Assembly: GCA_001972305.1 (NCBI GenBank)
Contig: BDDD01000532.1
Location: 738,446 to 802,445, forward strand
Direction: 5' to 3'
Source of the DNA: Cephalotus follicularis
Taxonomy: Eukaryota > Streptophyta > Magnoliopsida > Oxalidales > Cephalotaceae
Length of the DNA stretch: 64,000 bases
Of this stretch, positions 1-12,500 are shown in pieces. The translations under genes were made by a program, and so were the position numbers. The notes beneath the pieces were generated by a model. It ran no database searches. It was not told where the DNA came from and saw only the letters and a program-made list of their open reading frames with translations. Every line of letters begins with the position of its first letter. The stretch's first letter is position 1.

Positions 1-2235
1 CATTATCAATATTTCAATATAGTATTACAATGCAATACATTTCCATCCTTCACTACAAAATCTTTATCAGCTTCGAGATAACCAAGAAGTCGTGCGGTCA
101 ACGGGTCTTCAATCCTTCTGTCCACTGCTACCTGCTGCTCTACCTATGCCGCACACAAAGGTACAACACAGACCCACCCCGAAGGATGGGGTTAGCCACA
201 CTGGCTAAGCAGAAACCCCATGCAGCATGTATGCATGTACAATGTACAATATCGGTGACAATCTATACAATATTAATGTGCGGTGTACAATATCAATGCA
301 TGACATGGCAAATGTACATGTACAACTAGCGATCAGACTACCCGTATGACAGTGGCCCATAACAGAGCATACAGATAGGATCTATAACAATCAATCAATG
401 GCAGACACTCAATGGTGGTGTATGAAACACCCAATCAATCAATCAATATCCTATAGAGCATGCGACTGGGTCAATACAATGTCAATCAGTTAGCGGTGAT
501 CAATCCCACGGAAGGCAGTCCTTCGAAAAAGGTGGGGGATCTATCTACGGTTTCCAGATTGATCAAGTCTGGGACTCATAGATCTTCCAGCCTATGGATG
601 GGTCAATACGGTCTCGATGAGCTACAACCGAGGGAGCTACTGATACTGTTAGGGAGCTACGGCCTCAAGGGAGCATCAATCGACAATCAATCAGTACCGC
701 TCGTCAGCGGGTCAATACAATACAATATAATAAATGAAACGATCGGCAGAATAGGTGGACAGAGTCAACAACCTAACATGTCGACACGAATCATGAGGTC
801 ACTCTATAGGATCCATACAATACAATCAATCAATCAATCGAGTCAATACAATATTGGGTAGAGTCAATAAGTGGTGGTGTCTAATGGAGAAATGGGAACG
901 TGCGTCCATCGTACCAACTTAGGCTCGCAACAACACTCACGACCCAAGCAATCGATCAATGTATCAATACAACATCGAAGCAAGGCCAATAAGTGGTGGT
1001 GCCTAATGGAGGGATGGGAACGTGCATCCATTTTACCGACTTAGACTCGCAGCAACACTCATGACCCGAGTAATCAATCGGTCAATACAATCATTAAAAC
1101 TGTTTTCAAACACTTGAACACCTCAAATGAGGCTCCGGTCAAGTGGCGATGTGAAAAGAAGTGGAAAACTAGCTTTAAAATAGTTAAAAACTCCTTTCAG
1201 TACATTAGGCGTTGATGTCTTTGGTGAAAGACATCGACTCCTCTTTAAAACGGAGGAAAGACGTCGATGTCTTTAGAAAGACGTCGATGTCCTTCCCTGT
1301 TTATGCAGAGAACTGGCCAAAGACGTCGACGTCTTTTGAGAAAGGCGTCGACGCTTTTCAATAAAAATAGCCTGAGAATGCGCATCGATGTTCAGCATCG
1401 ATGTCTTTCCAGGGGAGAGACATCTCGAGGCAAAGACATCGACGTCTTTGAAAGACGTCGATGTCTTTACTGCAGAATCAAAGATATAGCACTCGTATGA
1501 GAAAGACATCGACGTTTTTGGGCTAAGGGTCGATGTCTTTTCCGGGCAAAGTCGATTTTGTGCAGAAAATAGGGCCAATCTTGGGTCAAAATCCAATTTA
1601 AAGCCATTATTTGAAAACCCAAGTTTACAATCAATCATTTGAGGTTAGTAAGACTAGTTACAACCTTCCAAATTCGATTTTAATCATTCAATTTAACAAT
1701 TAGGTCAAGGGTTTGCTATAAACCCTAAAACCTCAATTCAATCACTCAATCACTCAATTCAATCATGCAATTCAATCAATCAATCAATAAAACAGTAGGC
1801 AATTCAGTAAAGAAGTCCTACCTATCACTGAAGCTTCAAAAGTTGAGCTTCCAATCACTCAATAGATTTCTATGCCGTTCAATCACCAATCCACTCCTTG
1901 CAATCGCTGTTCTTGTCGATGGAGATGCAATTCGGGGCTGCAATGGTGGAAGATGGAGCTGCCAGCAAGAGGGCGAGAGAGAGTGAGAGACAGAGAGAGA
2001 GAGAGAATGAGGAAATGAGAAATGTGAGAGTAAGGAGAGAAAGAATTGACTTATATAGTCAATTCGGTCAACTCTTCGAAACTCGGCCCAAAATCCTGAC
2101 TATACATGCATGTGATCAATACAATATCAATAGGTATTAGAATACCTCAATTCAATACAGTTCAGTACGGTCCCATACGGTACAATACGGTACGATGTAT
2201 GCATGAACAGTACAAAAGGGAATTCGGTCGTCACA
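1..2235 (-). mobile_element. Gypsy-type LTR (family A), cut by the window start
   Basis: This stretch is the reverse complement, with scattered differences, of the LTR at 34873-37289. Shared landmarks include the block around 170-215, the palindromic array at 1206-1560, the (GA)n-rich tract near 1970-2015 and the end at 2235. On the minus strand it starts TGTGACGACC. A TATA box (CTATATAAG) follows at about 2053-2061, then a CT-rich leader, so the LTR reads leftwards. The bases after 2235 are Copia gag sequence, so this LTR sits inside a Copia element. Whether it is a solo LTR or one end of a longer element cannot be seen, because the other end lies outside the window. Confidence 0.75.
1206..1560. 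repeat. Array of AAAGACRTCGAYGTCTTT palindromes in an LTR
   Basis: About a dozen copies or near-copies of a palindrome with a GTCGAC or ATCGAC centre flanked by ACGT-containing GACGTC halves, spaced irregularly (for example near 1260, 1320, 1435 and 1500). The matching LTR at 34873-37289 has the same array, and an unrelated LTR at 58950-60292 carries the same motif. GACGTC contains the ACGT core bound by plant bZIP factors (family knowledge). A regulatory role is only inferred. Confidence 0.7.
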
Positions 2236-2899
2236 AAGGGTAAGAGGAAGTTAAAGAAGAAGAAGGGCAAGCTTGGAGCTACTGGGGGTATTGTTAAGGA
2301 ACGTATGAAGCAGCTTGCTGCTGATGGTGCCTGCTTCCATGTGACAAGACGGGCCACTTAAAGAAGGATTGTCATATTTCCAGTGTTGATGTCTCTACTG
2401 GTGGACCGTATGGTGCGGGTACATCAAGTATGTTCATGATTGAATTTAATCTAGCTTTGAATAGTAGTTCTACTTGGTTATTGGATACTGGATGTGGAAC
2501 TAACCTTTAAAATTCATTGTAGGGACTAAGGAAGGTTAGACAACTTGGAGCTAGAGACTTGGATCTACAGCTTGGCGATGGATCTAGGATCGTTGCTGAG
2601 GCCATTGGGATTTTTGAGATCACATTATGTACAGATTTTGTGTTAAAACTGGATCCTTGTTATTTTGTACCAAATATTATTAGAAATATAGTAAGTGTTT
2701 CTTACTTCTGTAGTTTGGGCTTAGAGCTCAGATTCCAAAACATTGGATGTTTTATATTTTCTAATGGTGTTTGTGTTAGTGATGGAATCATTGACAATGG
2801 ATTGTATGTTTTGAATACTAATCAAAGTAAAATTCTATCCATTGAGCATGGTAATAAGAAAAGACTAAGAGATAATGATTTGACTAAAACTTTTACTTA
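2236..2899 (+). pseudogene. Copia gag end and protease remnant
   Basis: A lysine-rich stretch precedes a degraded zinc-knuckle area (ACFHVTRRAT). The protease active-site block then reads TWLLDTGCG near 2474-2503, where Copia proteases have D(S/T)G. The clean open stretch 2559-2899 corresponds to the protease end and the region leading to the pre-integrase domain. Stops and frameshifts before 2559 show that it is dead. Confidence 0.65.
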
Positions 2900-3717
2900 G
2901 CGCTATAGACTTGGACATCTTAGTGATGTCAGGCTTACACAATTAGTTAAGGATGATCTTTTAGATATCTAGGACTTGGAGTCCTATCTAACGTGTGAAT
3001 CTTGCTTATTGGGAAAGATGACCAAATCTCCTTTCTCCAGTCAAGGGGAAAGGGCAGTGGACTTACTGGGGTTAGTCCACACCGACGTATGTGGTCCTAT
3101 GTCGGTCAATGCGCGAGGAGGTTAAATCTACTTCATAACCTTTATTGAAGATTTATCTAGGTATGGTTATGTGTATCTGATAAGACACAAGTCAGAATCC
3201 TTTGAAAAATTTAAGGAGTTCAGACTTGAAGTAGAAAAGCAGACTGGTATGCAAATTAAAATACTTCGGTCTAACCGAGGTGGCGAAATCCTATCGGCTG
3301 AATTTCAAGGTTATCTTAGAGATAAACAGGATTCTATCTTAGTGGACTCCTCCAGGAACAATGCAACATAACGGTGTGTCCAAACGAAGGAACCGGACCT
3401 TGTTGTACATGGTTCGGTCCAAGATGTCTTTTACCGACCTTGCCAGCTACCTCTGGGGATATGTCCTAGAAACAGCCGCCTACATCTTGAATTGGATTCC
3501 TTCAAAATCCGTGCCTTTCACCCCATACCAAGTATGGACAGGGAGGAATCCCAGCCTAAATCATGTCAGGGTTTGGGATTATCCGGCTTATGTCAAGAGG
3601 CTTGATGAGAGTAAGCTAGAAGCACGGTCGGATCAGTGTAGGTTTGTGAGGTATCCTGAGGAAACCTAAGGATACTACTTCTACCATCCCAAAGATCAAA
3701 GAATATTTGTTTTGTGA
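2900..3717 (+). pseudogene. Copia integrase remnant
   Basis: The pre-integrase zinc-binding block is recognisable (RLGHLSDVRL, then CESCLLGKMTKSPF). The catalytic core follows: LVHTDVCGPM with the first acidic residue, then a stop, then FITFIEDLSRYGYVYL, SNRGGEILSAEF (second acidic block, D changed to N) and HNGVSKRRNRTLL, where the usual E has become K. Loss of two catalytic residues and several stops mean it is inactive. Confidence 0.75.
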
Positions 3718-4039
3718 AATATTGTGTTCTTGGAGAGGGAGTTCCTTCTCGAAGGAAGCAGTGGATGCCAAGTGGAACTCAGGGAGTTGCCAAAAGTAAA
3801 GACCATGCAGGACATGGAGGAATTGGATGTTAGACCTCCAACAGACACGGTTGAGGTTGGACCTCAACTTGAGATTGGACCTCAGTCAGGCAAACCTCCT
3901 TTAAGGAGATCAGGCAGGATTCCATTAGCACCTGAGAGATATGGTTTTCTCATTGATGATACTGATGAAGTCAATGTCATTGATGATGATGAGCCTACCA
4001 TCTATCAGGGGTAGTACGGGGCATTGAATCTGAGGCATG

Positions 4040-5506
4040 GCTTAATCTGAGATGGATTCCATGTACTCCAACCATGTTTAGAATTTGGTTGAAGCACCTG
4101 AAGACATAGTGCTTATTGGCTGCAAATGGATCTTCAAGAAGAAGACATATGGAAAAATTGAGACATATAAAGTTTGATTAGTGGCAAAAAGGTATAGACA
4201 GCAATATGGTGTCGACTATACTGAGACTTTCTCACCTGTCGCCATGCTCAAATCCATTCAAATTTCGCTTGCTATTGCCACTCATTATGACTATGAGATA
4301 TGCCAAATGGATGTAAAGGCAACATTTTTAAATGGACATCTTGACGAGGACATCTATATGTCCCAACCTGAAGGGTTTATATCCACCGAGTTTCTGAACA
4401 TGGTGTGCAAGCTCGAAAGGTCCATCTATGGACTAAAGCAAACATCTCGTAGCTGGAACCTACATTTTGATGAGGCTGTCAAATCTTTTGACTTCAAAAA
4501 ACATGTAGATGAGAAATGTGTCTACCACAAACAGGATGGCCCGAATATCACTTTCTTAGTGCTATATGTGGATGACATTCTACTCATTAGGAATGATGTG
4601 CGGATGTTGCAGTCTGTTAAAGTATGGCTGGCTAAAAACTTTTCCATTAAGTATTTGGGAGAAGCCACCTATATACTGGGTATCAGGATCTACAGGGAAA
4701 TATCCAATAGCTTGCTTGGGCTTTTCCAAAGTCAGTACATCAGCAAGGTGTTGAAACGTTTTAGCATAGAAAATTCCTAGAGAGGCCTATTGCCAATAGG
4801 TGAAGGAATTCAACTCTCTAGGAAGATGTCTCCTCATACATCTAAAGAGAGAGCACGCATGAGTCGGATACCATATGCTTCGGTAATCGGGTCGATCATG
4901 TATGTCATGCTATGTACTAGACCTGATGTTGCGCATGCCTTGGGAATGGCAAGCCGATTTCAGTCCAATCTCGGTGAGAAGCACTGGGAAGAGGCCAAAG
5001 GAATTTTGAAGTACCTTAGATGGACTTAAGATGTCTTCTTCATATATGGAAAATAAAGTGAGTTAAAATTGGGGGACATTACGGACTCTAGTTTTGACAG
5101 TGATCTCGATGATCACAAGTCAGTTTCTAGATATGTGTTTGTGCTGAATAGAGGTGCGGTGAGCTGGCATAGATCAAAGCAGGAGACCGTGGCAGACTCC
5201 ACCACAGAAGCTGAGTACATAGCAGCCTCTGATACCGCCGAGGAGGGTGTTTGGATGCGAAAGTTCATTATTAAATTAGGAGTTATTCCTTTCATCAACC
5301 GTCCTGTTGTCTTATACTGTGACAACCATGGGGCTATAGCACAAGCCAAGGAAACCAGGTCTCACAAGCAATCTAAACACATCGAGCGGCTCTATCATTT
5401 TATCCGAGAGATTATTGATAGGGGAGATATAGTACTTGAGAGGGTCACCTCAGAGGCGAACACGGAAGATCCATTGACCAAGGCTTTGGTCATCATGGGA
5501 CGATGA
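4040..5506 (+). pseudogene. Copia reverse transcriptase and RNase H remnant
   Basis: The RT begins near 4040 (MDSMYSNHV, with a stop a few codons in). Its longest open part is 4181-4777, with the blocks QMDVKATFLNGHLDEDIYMS and SIYGLKQTSRSWN and the catalytic YVDDILL. RNase H follows from about 4861 (SRIPYASVIGSIMYV). It continues after stops at about 5027-5060 in the open stretch 5069-5503, with TEAEYIAAS and KHIERLYHFIRE. The RT is very close to that at 61143-61919. Confidence 0.85.
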
Positions 5507-5537
5507 GCATAGGCTATAGGAGTGCATGGGTTGACGG

Positions 5538-7530
5538 TCAAGTGAGAGATTGTTAGATAGGGTGACCCAACAAGCCATTAGATGGGCTTTTGTACTCGGA
5601 CCTATCCATCTGTATAGAACAATCTTATTCCTTTTATATAACATGTGCTATTTGATTAAATTGTTTCTGGCATAATCATATATGTTTCATCTCATAATTG
5701 AAGTAGAATACCTTACCTACTTACATGTGTGATGCCCGGACATAAGATTGGATACCAAGCATGGGGGTAGTGAGATTGGCTACCTTATTCTTTATACCAA
5801 ACTAGTTCCAAGTCATAAGTTCACTTTTTGGGCATTGGTGAACCGGATAGACTTGCACGCATGTTGCCTGCTCCTGGGGAGGGAGGATGGAGACTATCAC
5901 TACCATTTGTGGGATCACTAGGGCAAGTGTGGGGTGCACGCTTGGAGCGTGTTCATTGAACATGACCAAACTAGGAAACACTATTTGTATAGTCATATTC
6001 TCATGTAAGTAGTGATTCCTATATGTTGCGATTGTGTATAGGTGTTGGACACCTAGCGGGTCCGTGGAGGACTCGTTTGATCCTTAGACCTAGCGATTGC
6101 TCTATATTGTATCGAGACTGTCTTGCTTTGATATCCACCTTACTCAGTCCTCTCACAGGGATGAAAATCGGGTGGTCTTTGGGCTTGATGGAATCTGTAT
6201 TGAATATAGGCGAATGTGCAATATGGGATTGTCACACATGAGCGAAGGTGATTGGCTCTAATTGGTCTGATTATGCTGTGGACTGTAGAAATCCTTGGCC
6301 AAGGTTGAGATGGACTGGAAATTGAATTTCTAGAGAGTCTACTGTCAGTGCTAGTAATGATCAAATATATTAGTTATTAAGGTAAAATTAGGGTTGACAT
6401 GTATCCTTACCCTAGACCTCAGTCGGGGCAAAGTATAATGAGATATTATAGTACACGCTAACCGACGACAGGAAAAAGTTGTGTATTACGGCGGTGGGCG
6501 ATAAATCAGTGAGGAAATTAATTAGATTAATTTCTCACCCGAATAATATTGTATATTAGTCCGAGAGCATTTAAATATGTCTGAGACTATTTTGAATGGC
6601 TAAACCGAACCCTGGGGGCGTTTCAGTAATTTATCTACACTACCGATAATAACCGGGATTTTCACGTCCCTACTCGAGAATAGTATCTCAAATATGTTGG
6701 ACATATTAGTCTTTGTGATATTTATAGAATCATATATTGGTTAAATGGACTATGTGAGTTGTGTCACCATTAGATGTTTGACACATGTCATAAACTTACA
6801 CTATCCTACCTAACTAATATATAAAAGGAGCCTTAGCTTTTAGAAAGCACATGACACTCTCAATTTAGAAAAAAGAGAGCAAAGGGTCGACCTTGAGAGA
6901 AGAGAAAGAGAGAGAATCTCTCCTAGGGTTTTGCTTCTTCTTCCATCATTCTACAAGCTTAGAGCTTGTCTTTCTTTTCTTCCCTTTTTTATTCTCTTTA
7001 ACCACGACCTAGCAGCTATCTAGGGTGGATCAATATTGACTTTCTGTTGTCAACTTTGATTTACCCTCTTTAGCAAATAGGGTAGGGTTGTCAAGCTCTC
7101 ATGTAACAAGCTTCCCTTACGACAAGCATTGCCTTGGGAGTGCTTAAATGGCATGATTGAAGCTTGACCTAGTTACTAGAAACCTAGGGTTTCCCTTTGC
7201 ATGGCATGGCCGAAACTTTTAGAGAGAAAATCAAAGGGGTTTTGCAAGCTGGTTGGAAGTGGGACTTGGAGTTGCACAAAGGAATCTCCTACAAGCTTAT
7301 AGCGGCAAAGAGAAGGAGCAGCCATCGTCGGTATAAGCTCCTAACTTTCTCTTTGTGTTTTGTTATAGAAACTAGCATGCATGTGTGTTAAATTCGATTA
7401 TGGGTTGATGTTGGTTGATCCTTGGATGGTAGCATGTTAGAATTGGACTTAGTATAGCCTAGGCGTCGAGGGGTTGCGCTTCCGCTACCCGAATTTTTTT
7501 TTAAAATTGCACCCCTTAACGTCATTGTAC
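5538..7530 (+). mobile_element. Purine-rich tract and 3' LTR of the Copia element
   Basis: A Copia-style polypurine tract (CAAGTGAGAGAT) at 5539-5550 is followed by TGTTAG at 5551, the usual Copia LTR start. A TATA-type sequence (TATATAAAAGGAGCC) at about 6820-6834 and a CT/GA-rich leader fit an LTR promoter. The end near 7530 (CATTGTACA) is a guess, as there is no second LTR to compare. Confidence 0.55.
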
Positions 7531-7787
7531 ATTCCTTAGAGGAATGCCTGGGCTTAGATTGCTTAATGGTTTTATAACTGATGAATATGTTCAAGAGGTT
7601 GACTATTTTTTGTGATTTGCATATGACCACCCATAGTGTGTCTCAAAATGAATGATTAGGTGTCCATGTGATTATTGTAAGTTGAAAAATTACAAGGATA
7701 ATGTTATTGTTTGATACTATCTTTTTAGGTATGGTTTATTTTTTTTTGGGATACTATATATGAACAGAACACGGTGAGACAATAGAG

Positions 7788-9553
7788 ATGACAGAACCGA
7801 CTCCTATGCCCCCCGTTCCTCCAATGGGTAATCCGTACAGGGATATGGTTATGGACGCATGGGGTTTCGAGTATGAGCGGGATGCTAATCCGGTAAATGA
7901 GGGGTTCCATATGCCCAATGCAAGTGCAAAAAAGTTTTATGATTTGTTGAAGGATGCAGATGAATTACTATGGTATGGTTGCGAGAAGCTAACTATGTTG
8001 GGCATAATGACTTGGCTTATGCATATTAAGTCGAGACTCGGTATCTCTAACGACAGAGCTAACAAAATATTTCAGTTGATCAGGGATATACTGTTGAAAA
8101 ATGTCAATATACCTGACTCTTACTACAGGGTGAAACAGTGCGTGAAGAAGTTGGGTATCGGATACAAGAAGATAGATGCATGTGTGGATGATTGCATGTT
8201 GTACTATGGGGAGAACAGTGGTAAGATAAAATGTAAGATCTGTCAGCATCCCAGGTAAAAAGAAAATGTCAGCGTGGGTATGAAGAAACTGATACCATAC
8301 AAGATCCTACAGCATTTTCCACTCACACCTAGGCTACAGAGGTTATACCATTCAGAGAAGACAGCAAAGTTGATGAGATGGCACAAAGAAGAACGGATAC
8401 ATGTATCAGGAGAATTGGTACACCCAGAGAACAGTGAAGCTTGGAAGCACATGGACCCCATTCATCCAAATTCTGATGTTGAGTGTCGTAATGTGCGTCT
8501 TGGCCTAGCAACCGATGGGTTCAGCCCGTATGGGATCAGCGGCACAGCCTATTCTTATTGGTCATTTTTCGTGTTCCCATACAACCTACCACTGTGATTG
8601 TGTGTGACGAAATCATATATGTTCTTGGCTTTTGTGATACCTGATCCAAAAAGCCCTGGAAAGGAACTTGATGTGTAGTTGTAGCCTCTAATTGATGAAT
8701 TGCATAATTGTTGGGAGGTGGTGTGGAAACCTACAATGATTCTTGCAACAGGAACTTCCAGATGTGAGCGACACTTCTATGGGCAATCAGTGACTTTCAA
8801 GCCTACGGTATGTTGTCAGGTTGGAGCACTCATGGGAATACGGCATGTCCGTATTACATGAATCAGACCATAGCTTCTGCTTTGAAACACAACAAGAAAT
8901 CATCATGGTTCGATTCTCATTGCAAGTTCTTACCAGTTGGGCATTGGGCATCGTTTCATAAGGCAACGAGACAACTTTATCAGGGTACAGTCAAGGGAAC
9001 GACTACTGAGCGGATGTCTGGTATACAGATCGCCAATCAACTATCGTTGATAAACCAAGTTTAGTTTGGTAAATGTGGGAGATCTTTGAAAATCGCTGGG
9101 TACGGACAGTGGCATCATTGTAAGAAGCATAGTATATTCTTTGACTTTCCCTAATAGAGTACACTTTTGGTTCGCCACTGTTTGGACGTAATGCACATAC
9201 AAAAAAATGTGTTCGGTAATGTTTTCAACACAATCATGTGCGTTAAGGGGAAATCGAAGGATCATTTGGCAACCCAACTTGATCTTGCTGACTTGGACAT
9301 TAGGCATGAATTACATGCAAAATTTGTGAACGATGAGGTTGTTTTACCACATGCCTCTTATCAGCTCAGTAAGCATGAGGTGAACCAAGTGTGTGAATGG
9401 GTTAGTCTGTTGAAGTTCCCCAACGGATATGCATCTAACATGTCTCGGTGTGAAAACTTGTCCGAAGGCATGATTTCGGGTCTTAAAAGCCATGATTGTC
9501 ACATATTCGTGCAAAGATTACTCCTGATAGCCTTTTTTTTATTTTCTTCGTAG
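7788..9553 (+). pseudogene. TNP2-type CACTA transposase remnant
   Basis: Three clear blocks. 7788-8258 opens the protein with the N-terminal TNP2 region and a CKICQHPR cysteine motif. 8259-8597 continues in the same frame after a TAA, with PRLQRLYHSEKTAKLMRWH and LGLATDGFSPYG. 8810-9553 holds SGWSTHGNTACPYYM, WFDSHCKFLP and CLDVMHIQKNVFGN. These are hallmarks of the Transposase_21/TNP2 family. Stops at 8256 and about 8595, and frame changes around 8640-8810 and 9065-9165, make it a pseudogene. Confidence 0.85.
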
Positions 9554-11250
9554 ACCGGTTGTAGAGGCTTTAACAGAATTGAGTAGCTTCTTTCATGACA
9601 TATGTTGCACCATAATTCATGTGGAGGACATGCAGATGTTGCAGCAGAGTATCATTGAAACTATTTGCAAACTAGAGAAGATATTCCCATAATCTTTTTT
9701 CGATTCCATAGAACATCTTCTCATCCACCTCCCTTATGATAACAAAGTATGTGGGCCGGTACAACACCATTGGATGTACCGTATCAAGAGGTACATTTCC
9801 CTTGACTAGTAGGAAGCATATAAATGCTTGAATTCTAAACTGCATATTATTAATATTGAATTGTTATACACTTGTCATTAGCTTACAGGGCGTCATGCAC
9901 TTTAAGAAAAAGTCTTGAATAAAGCTCTGGTGGAAGGTTATATTTGCGAGGCCTATGCCATTGAGGAGTTAGTGACATTTTGCTCACAATTTATTGAGTC
10001 TCATGTAGAGACTGAACATAATCAAGAGGTGTAGAATTTTGAAGGTGGAGATGTCAACCCGCAAGGGTGTATATTGATATTCGCTCAACCCAGGCGTAAA
10101 ATGAGCCAGATTAAGGGTACGTTATATATGAGCCCTGAAGATGTTTATGCTACCACGCTATACATCTTGCTCAATTGTGAAAAAGTCGTTCCATATGTCA
10201 CGTAAGTCTCCTAACTATCATTGATAATGTAACGATGATAAATTGTCTTACGAGTTGCATTTGTTTTTTATCCTATATAATTGCATGTAATTAACCCTAG
10301 TAATTTAACACTAGGAAATTTGACGATGCCCAACGTGACATTAATCCACTAATAACTTACCAAGATCTAGAGCAGATACGTGACTCGCGTTTTCTGGTAT
10401 GGTTTAGAGAATATGTAAGAATCCAATGTCAAGTTAACTAGTTAATTTTATATTATACAAAAATCGGCCTATTCTTGCTGAAAATTTATTGATAAATCAT
10501 GTTTATAATACTGTTGTAGGTTTTGGATGAATCTAATAACGTCACTGACAAACATTTGCATGAACTAGCATATGGACTGTTTCAAGGTGTTAGATCATAT
10601 AGAAAGTATATTGTAAATGACTTTAGATTCCATGTAGCATATGCGAAAGTTAATAAAACGACGCAGTGCAGTGGGGTGATGATTAAAGGGAGATGTTACA
10701 ACAAAAATGAATGTGATTATTACGGCACCCTTGTAGAAGTGGTCGAGCTTGATTACCCAGGGAACTGTCTACCAATCGTCCTATTTAGGTGTGATTGAAT
10801 AGATCCATTCAGAGGTGTGAAAATCTTGCCTAATGGTATCGTCACTGTAAATCATAGAATGAAACTTAGAAAATATGAACCTTTTATCATGGCTAATCAA
10901 GCAACACCAGTCTTCTATGCCCCGAGTGTGTGGAAGAAGAACAAAGATTGGTGTCATGTAATCCAAGTAAGTCCGTGAAATGTATTTCAAATCCTTGAGG
11001 CCGATCAAGGAGTCCCTGCGTGGATGGGAGATGACACGTACATGCAAGAAGAGGAGAATATTGTGACACATTAGCATCCGTCGGACACGGATCTTGCTTA
11101 TCATTGATGAGATGTTCTAGGAAAAGATGTTGAAATAACTGGAGCAATGGTTGAGACTTAGGGGCTAGGTGAGGATGAATATGAAGATGAATACGACAAT
11201 GAAGACGAATATGAAGTTGAGGAAAAGGACGTGTACAATTCTGAGTAGCG
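9554..11250 (+). pseudogene. CACTA transposase 3' part (DUF4218- and DUF4216-like)
   Basis: Around 9555-9800 fragments such as FFHDICCTIIH and HHWMYRIKRY match the DUF4218 part of CACTA transposases. 10523-10798 (HELAYGLFQGVRSYRKYIVN, CSGVMIKGRCYN) and the following sequence to about 11000 (PSVWKKNKDWCHVIQV) match the DUF4216 part. A tail rich in Glu, Asp and Tyr follows (11170-11245). Stops and at least one AT-rich intron-like stretch (10200-10330) interrupt it. Confidence 0.65.
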
Positions 11251-11389
11251 ACGGGTATTGTATGTTACAATAAATGTTATAGGTTGAAGACATACTATGA
11301 TATTAAATGTAATTGTTTTATTCAGTCGAAATCTAATTTACATATTTGTATGTCATAGTGTTTTTTTTGTTTGTGATCAGATAAGCCTA

Positions 11390-11640
11390 GGAGTAGGCAG
11401 TTACAACAACAGGGTACTGACGACCCTGGAAGGAGTACTAGTGGGGCGAGCACAAGCAAAGGGAGATCGCCCTCTAGTAGTCTGCACACCCACATTGGTG
11501 AGAGCTCGACTCTTGTGCCTAGCACATCGAGCCTGATGGGCGGTCACTTTGACGTTGGCAGCGCTTCAGCTGTGGCCCCTACCTCCATTCTAGGCCCACC
11601 ATCTATAATTGCACCTTCGACTGTTGGGCCTTCCACTCCT

Positions 11641-11689
<49 letters not shown>

Positions 11690-12500
11690 AATTTAATTAT
11701 CTTTTACCTGTTAACGAATTGTTTATTAATTATATACTAACATTGAATTTATTCTTGGATTGACCTTTTGTTTTGTAGGCACCTCGGAGGAGAGGACCCG
11801 CCAGAGGGATTTCGCCACCTCTGCCCTAGAACCAGTGACCTCGTAAGGCCCTCACGCCTTCGGGGTTTGTTTTTTAATATTCTCTAATCATTTATACTTA
11901 TTAATTAAATGATTTACTTTTGAAAATTTTTGTACTTTATAACAATGTGTTTTTCATTTTATATTTTACATACTTAAGCAGGTCCTTTAGAGACAAGGAC
12001 GCGAAGAATGTTCTCACTGAGCTATGCAAGAGGAGCTTGTTTGGCCTCTATGCCATATGACAGGAATGACTTGATTCATTGAAGGACATGGTGTGGCAGA
12101 AGTTTGAGGTAATTTAATTAATTTATATGAAACTCTTTAATTTCATAGTTTTCATGTTTACGTATTAATCTCCCTTTATACTTGCAGTCTGTGACTTTGA
12201 CAAGTCCATTCCCCAGGCTTATTAGGCCATGCACAGGTTTGCAAACACCAACTTCCCCAAGTGGACGTACTTGGCCAGGAAGAAGGCAAAGCAGGATGCA
12301 ATGCTGAGAACTTGCAGTGAGTGGACATCAGTTGCAAGGAGCACTGCCCACACTTCCATAATCCGAACGTGTGGGACCACTTTGTGGATCACTGACAACA
12401 AGAGGACCGGGTACAAAGAGCCAACACCGTGATCAAGAACAGTGCTAATCCCAAACACACAACATACTATGGTGTTTCCATGACGATGGATAAGCACTTC
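11390..12500 (+). pseudogene. Second CACTA gene remnant (Transposase_24-like)
   Basis: A Gly/Arg/Ser/Pro-rich start near 11400-11640 is followed by short coding-like blocks. The block around 12190-12430 resembles the alpha-helical core of plant Transposase_24 proteins, with stops. Recognition rests on position and general resemblance, so the family call is tentative. Confidence 0.45.
11648..11687. repeat. (AT)n microsatellite
   Basis: About 20 uninterrupted AT dinucleotides inside the second CACTA gene remnant. Confidence 0.98.

Larger units (their letters stand above)
2236..7530 (+). mobile_element. Decayed Copia retrotransposon, 5' truncated
   Basis: Domains follow the Copia order: gag end and protease, integrase, reverse transcriptase, RNase H, purine-rich tract, 3' LTR. 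The 5' LTR and most of gag are missing because the family A LTR abuts at 2235. Many stops and frame changes break the polyprotein. The RT at 61085-61919 on the other strand belongs to the same family and is almost intact, which makes it a useful reference. The right limit of the 3' LTR, about 7530, is a guess. Confidence 0.75.
7700..12500 (+). mobile_element. Decayed CACTA (En/Spm) DNA transposon
   Basis: Remains of the TNP2-type transposase at 7788-9553 are followed by DUF4218- and DUF4216-like parts and then by a second coding block resembling the Transposase_24 family. This is the usual gene set of plant CACTA elements. I could not find convincing CACTA terminal inverted repeats, so the limits are approximate. 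The left side probably runs into the Copia 3' LTR. All coding blocks carry stops. Confidence 0.75.

Noticed and set aside
1267..1638. Overlapping open frames on both strands across the palindromic array
   Set aside because: They arise from the repeated ACGT palindromes, which lack stops in several frames. The same happens at 35487-35894 and 58981-59529.
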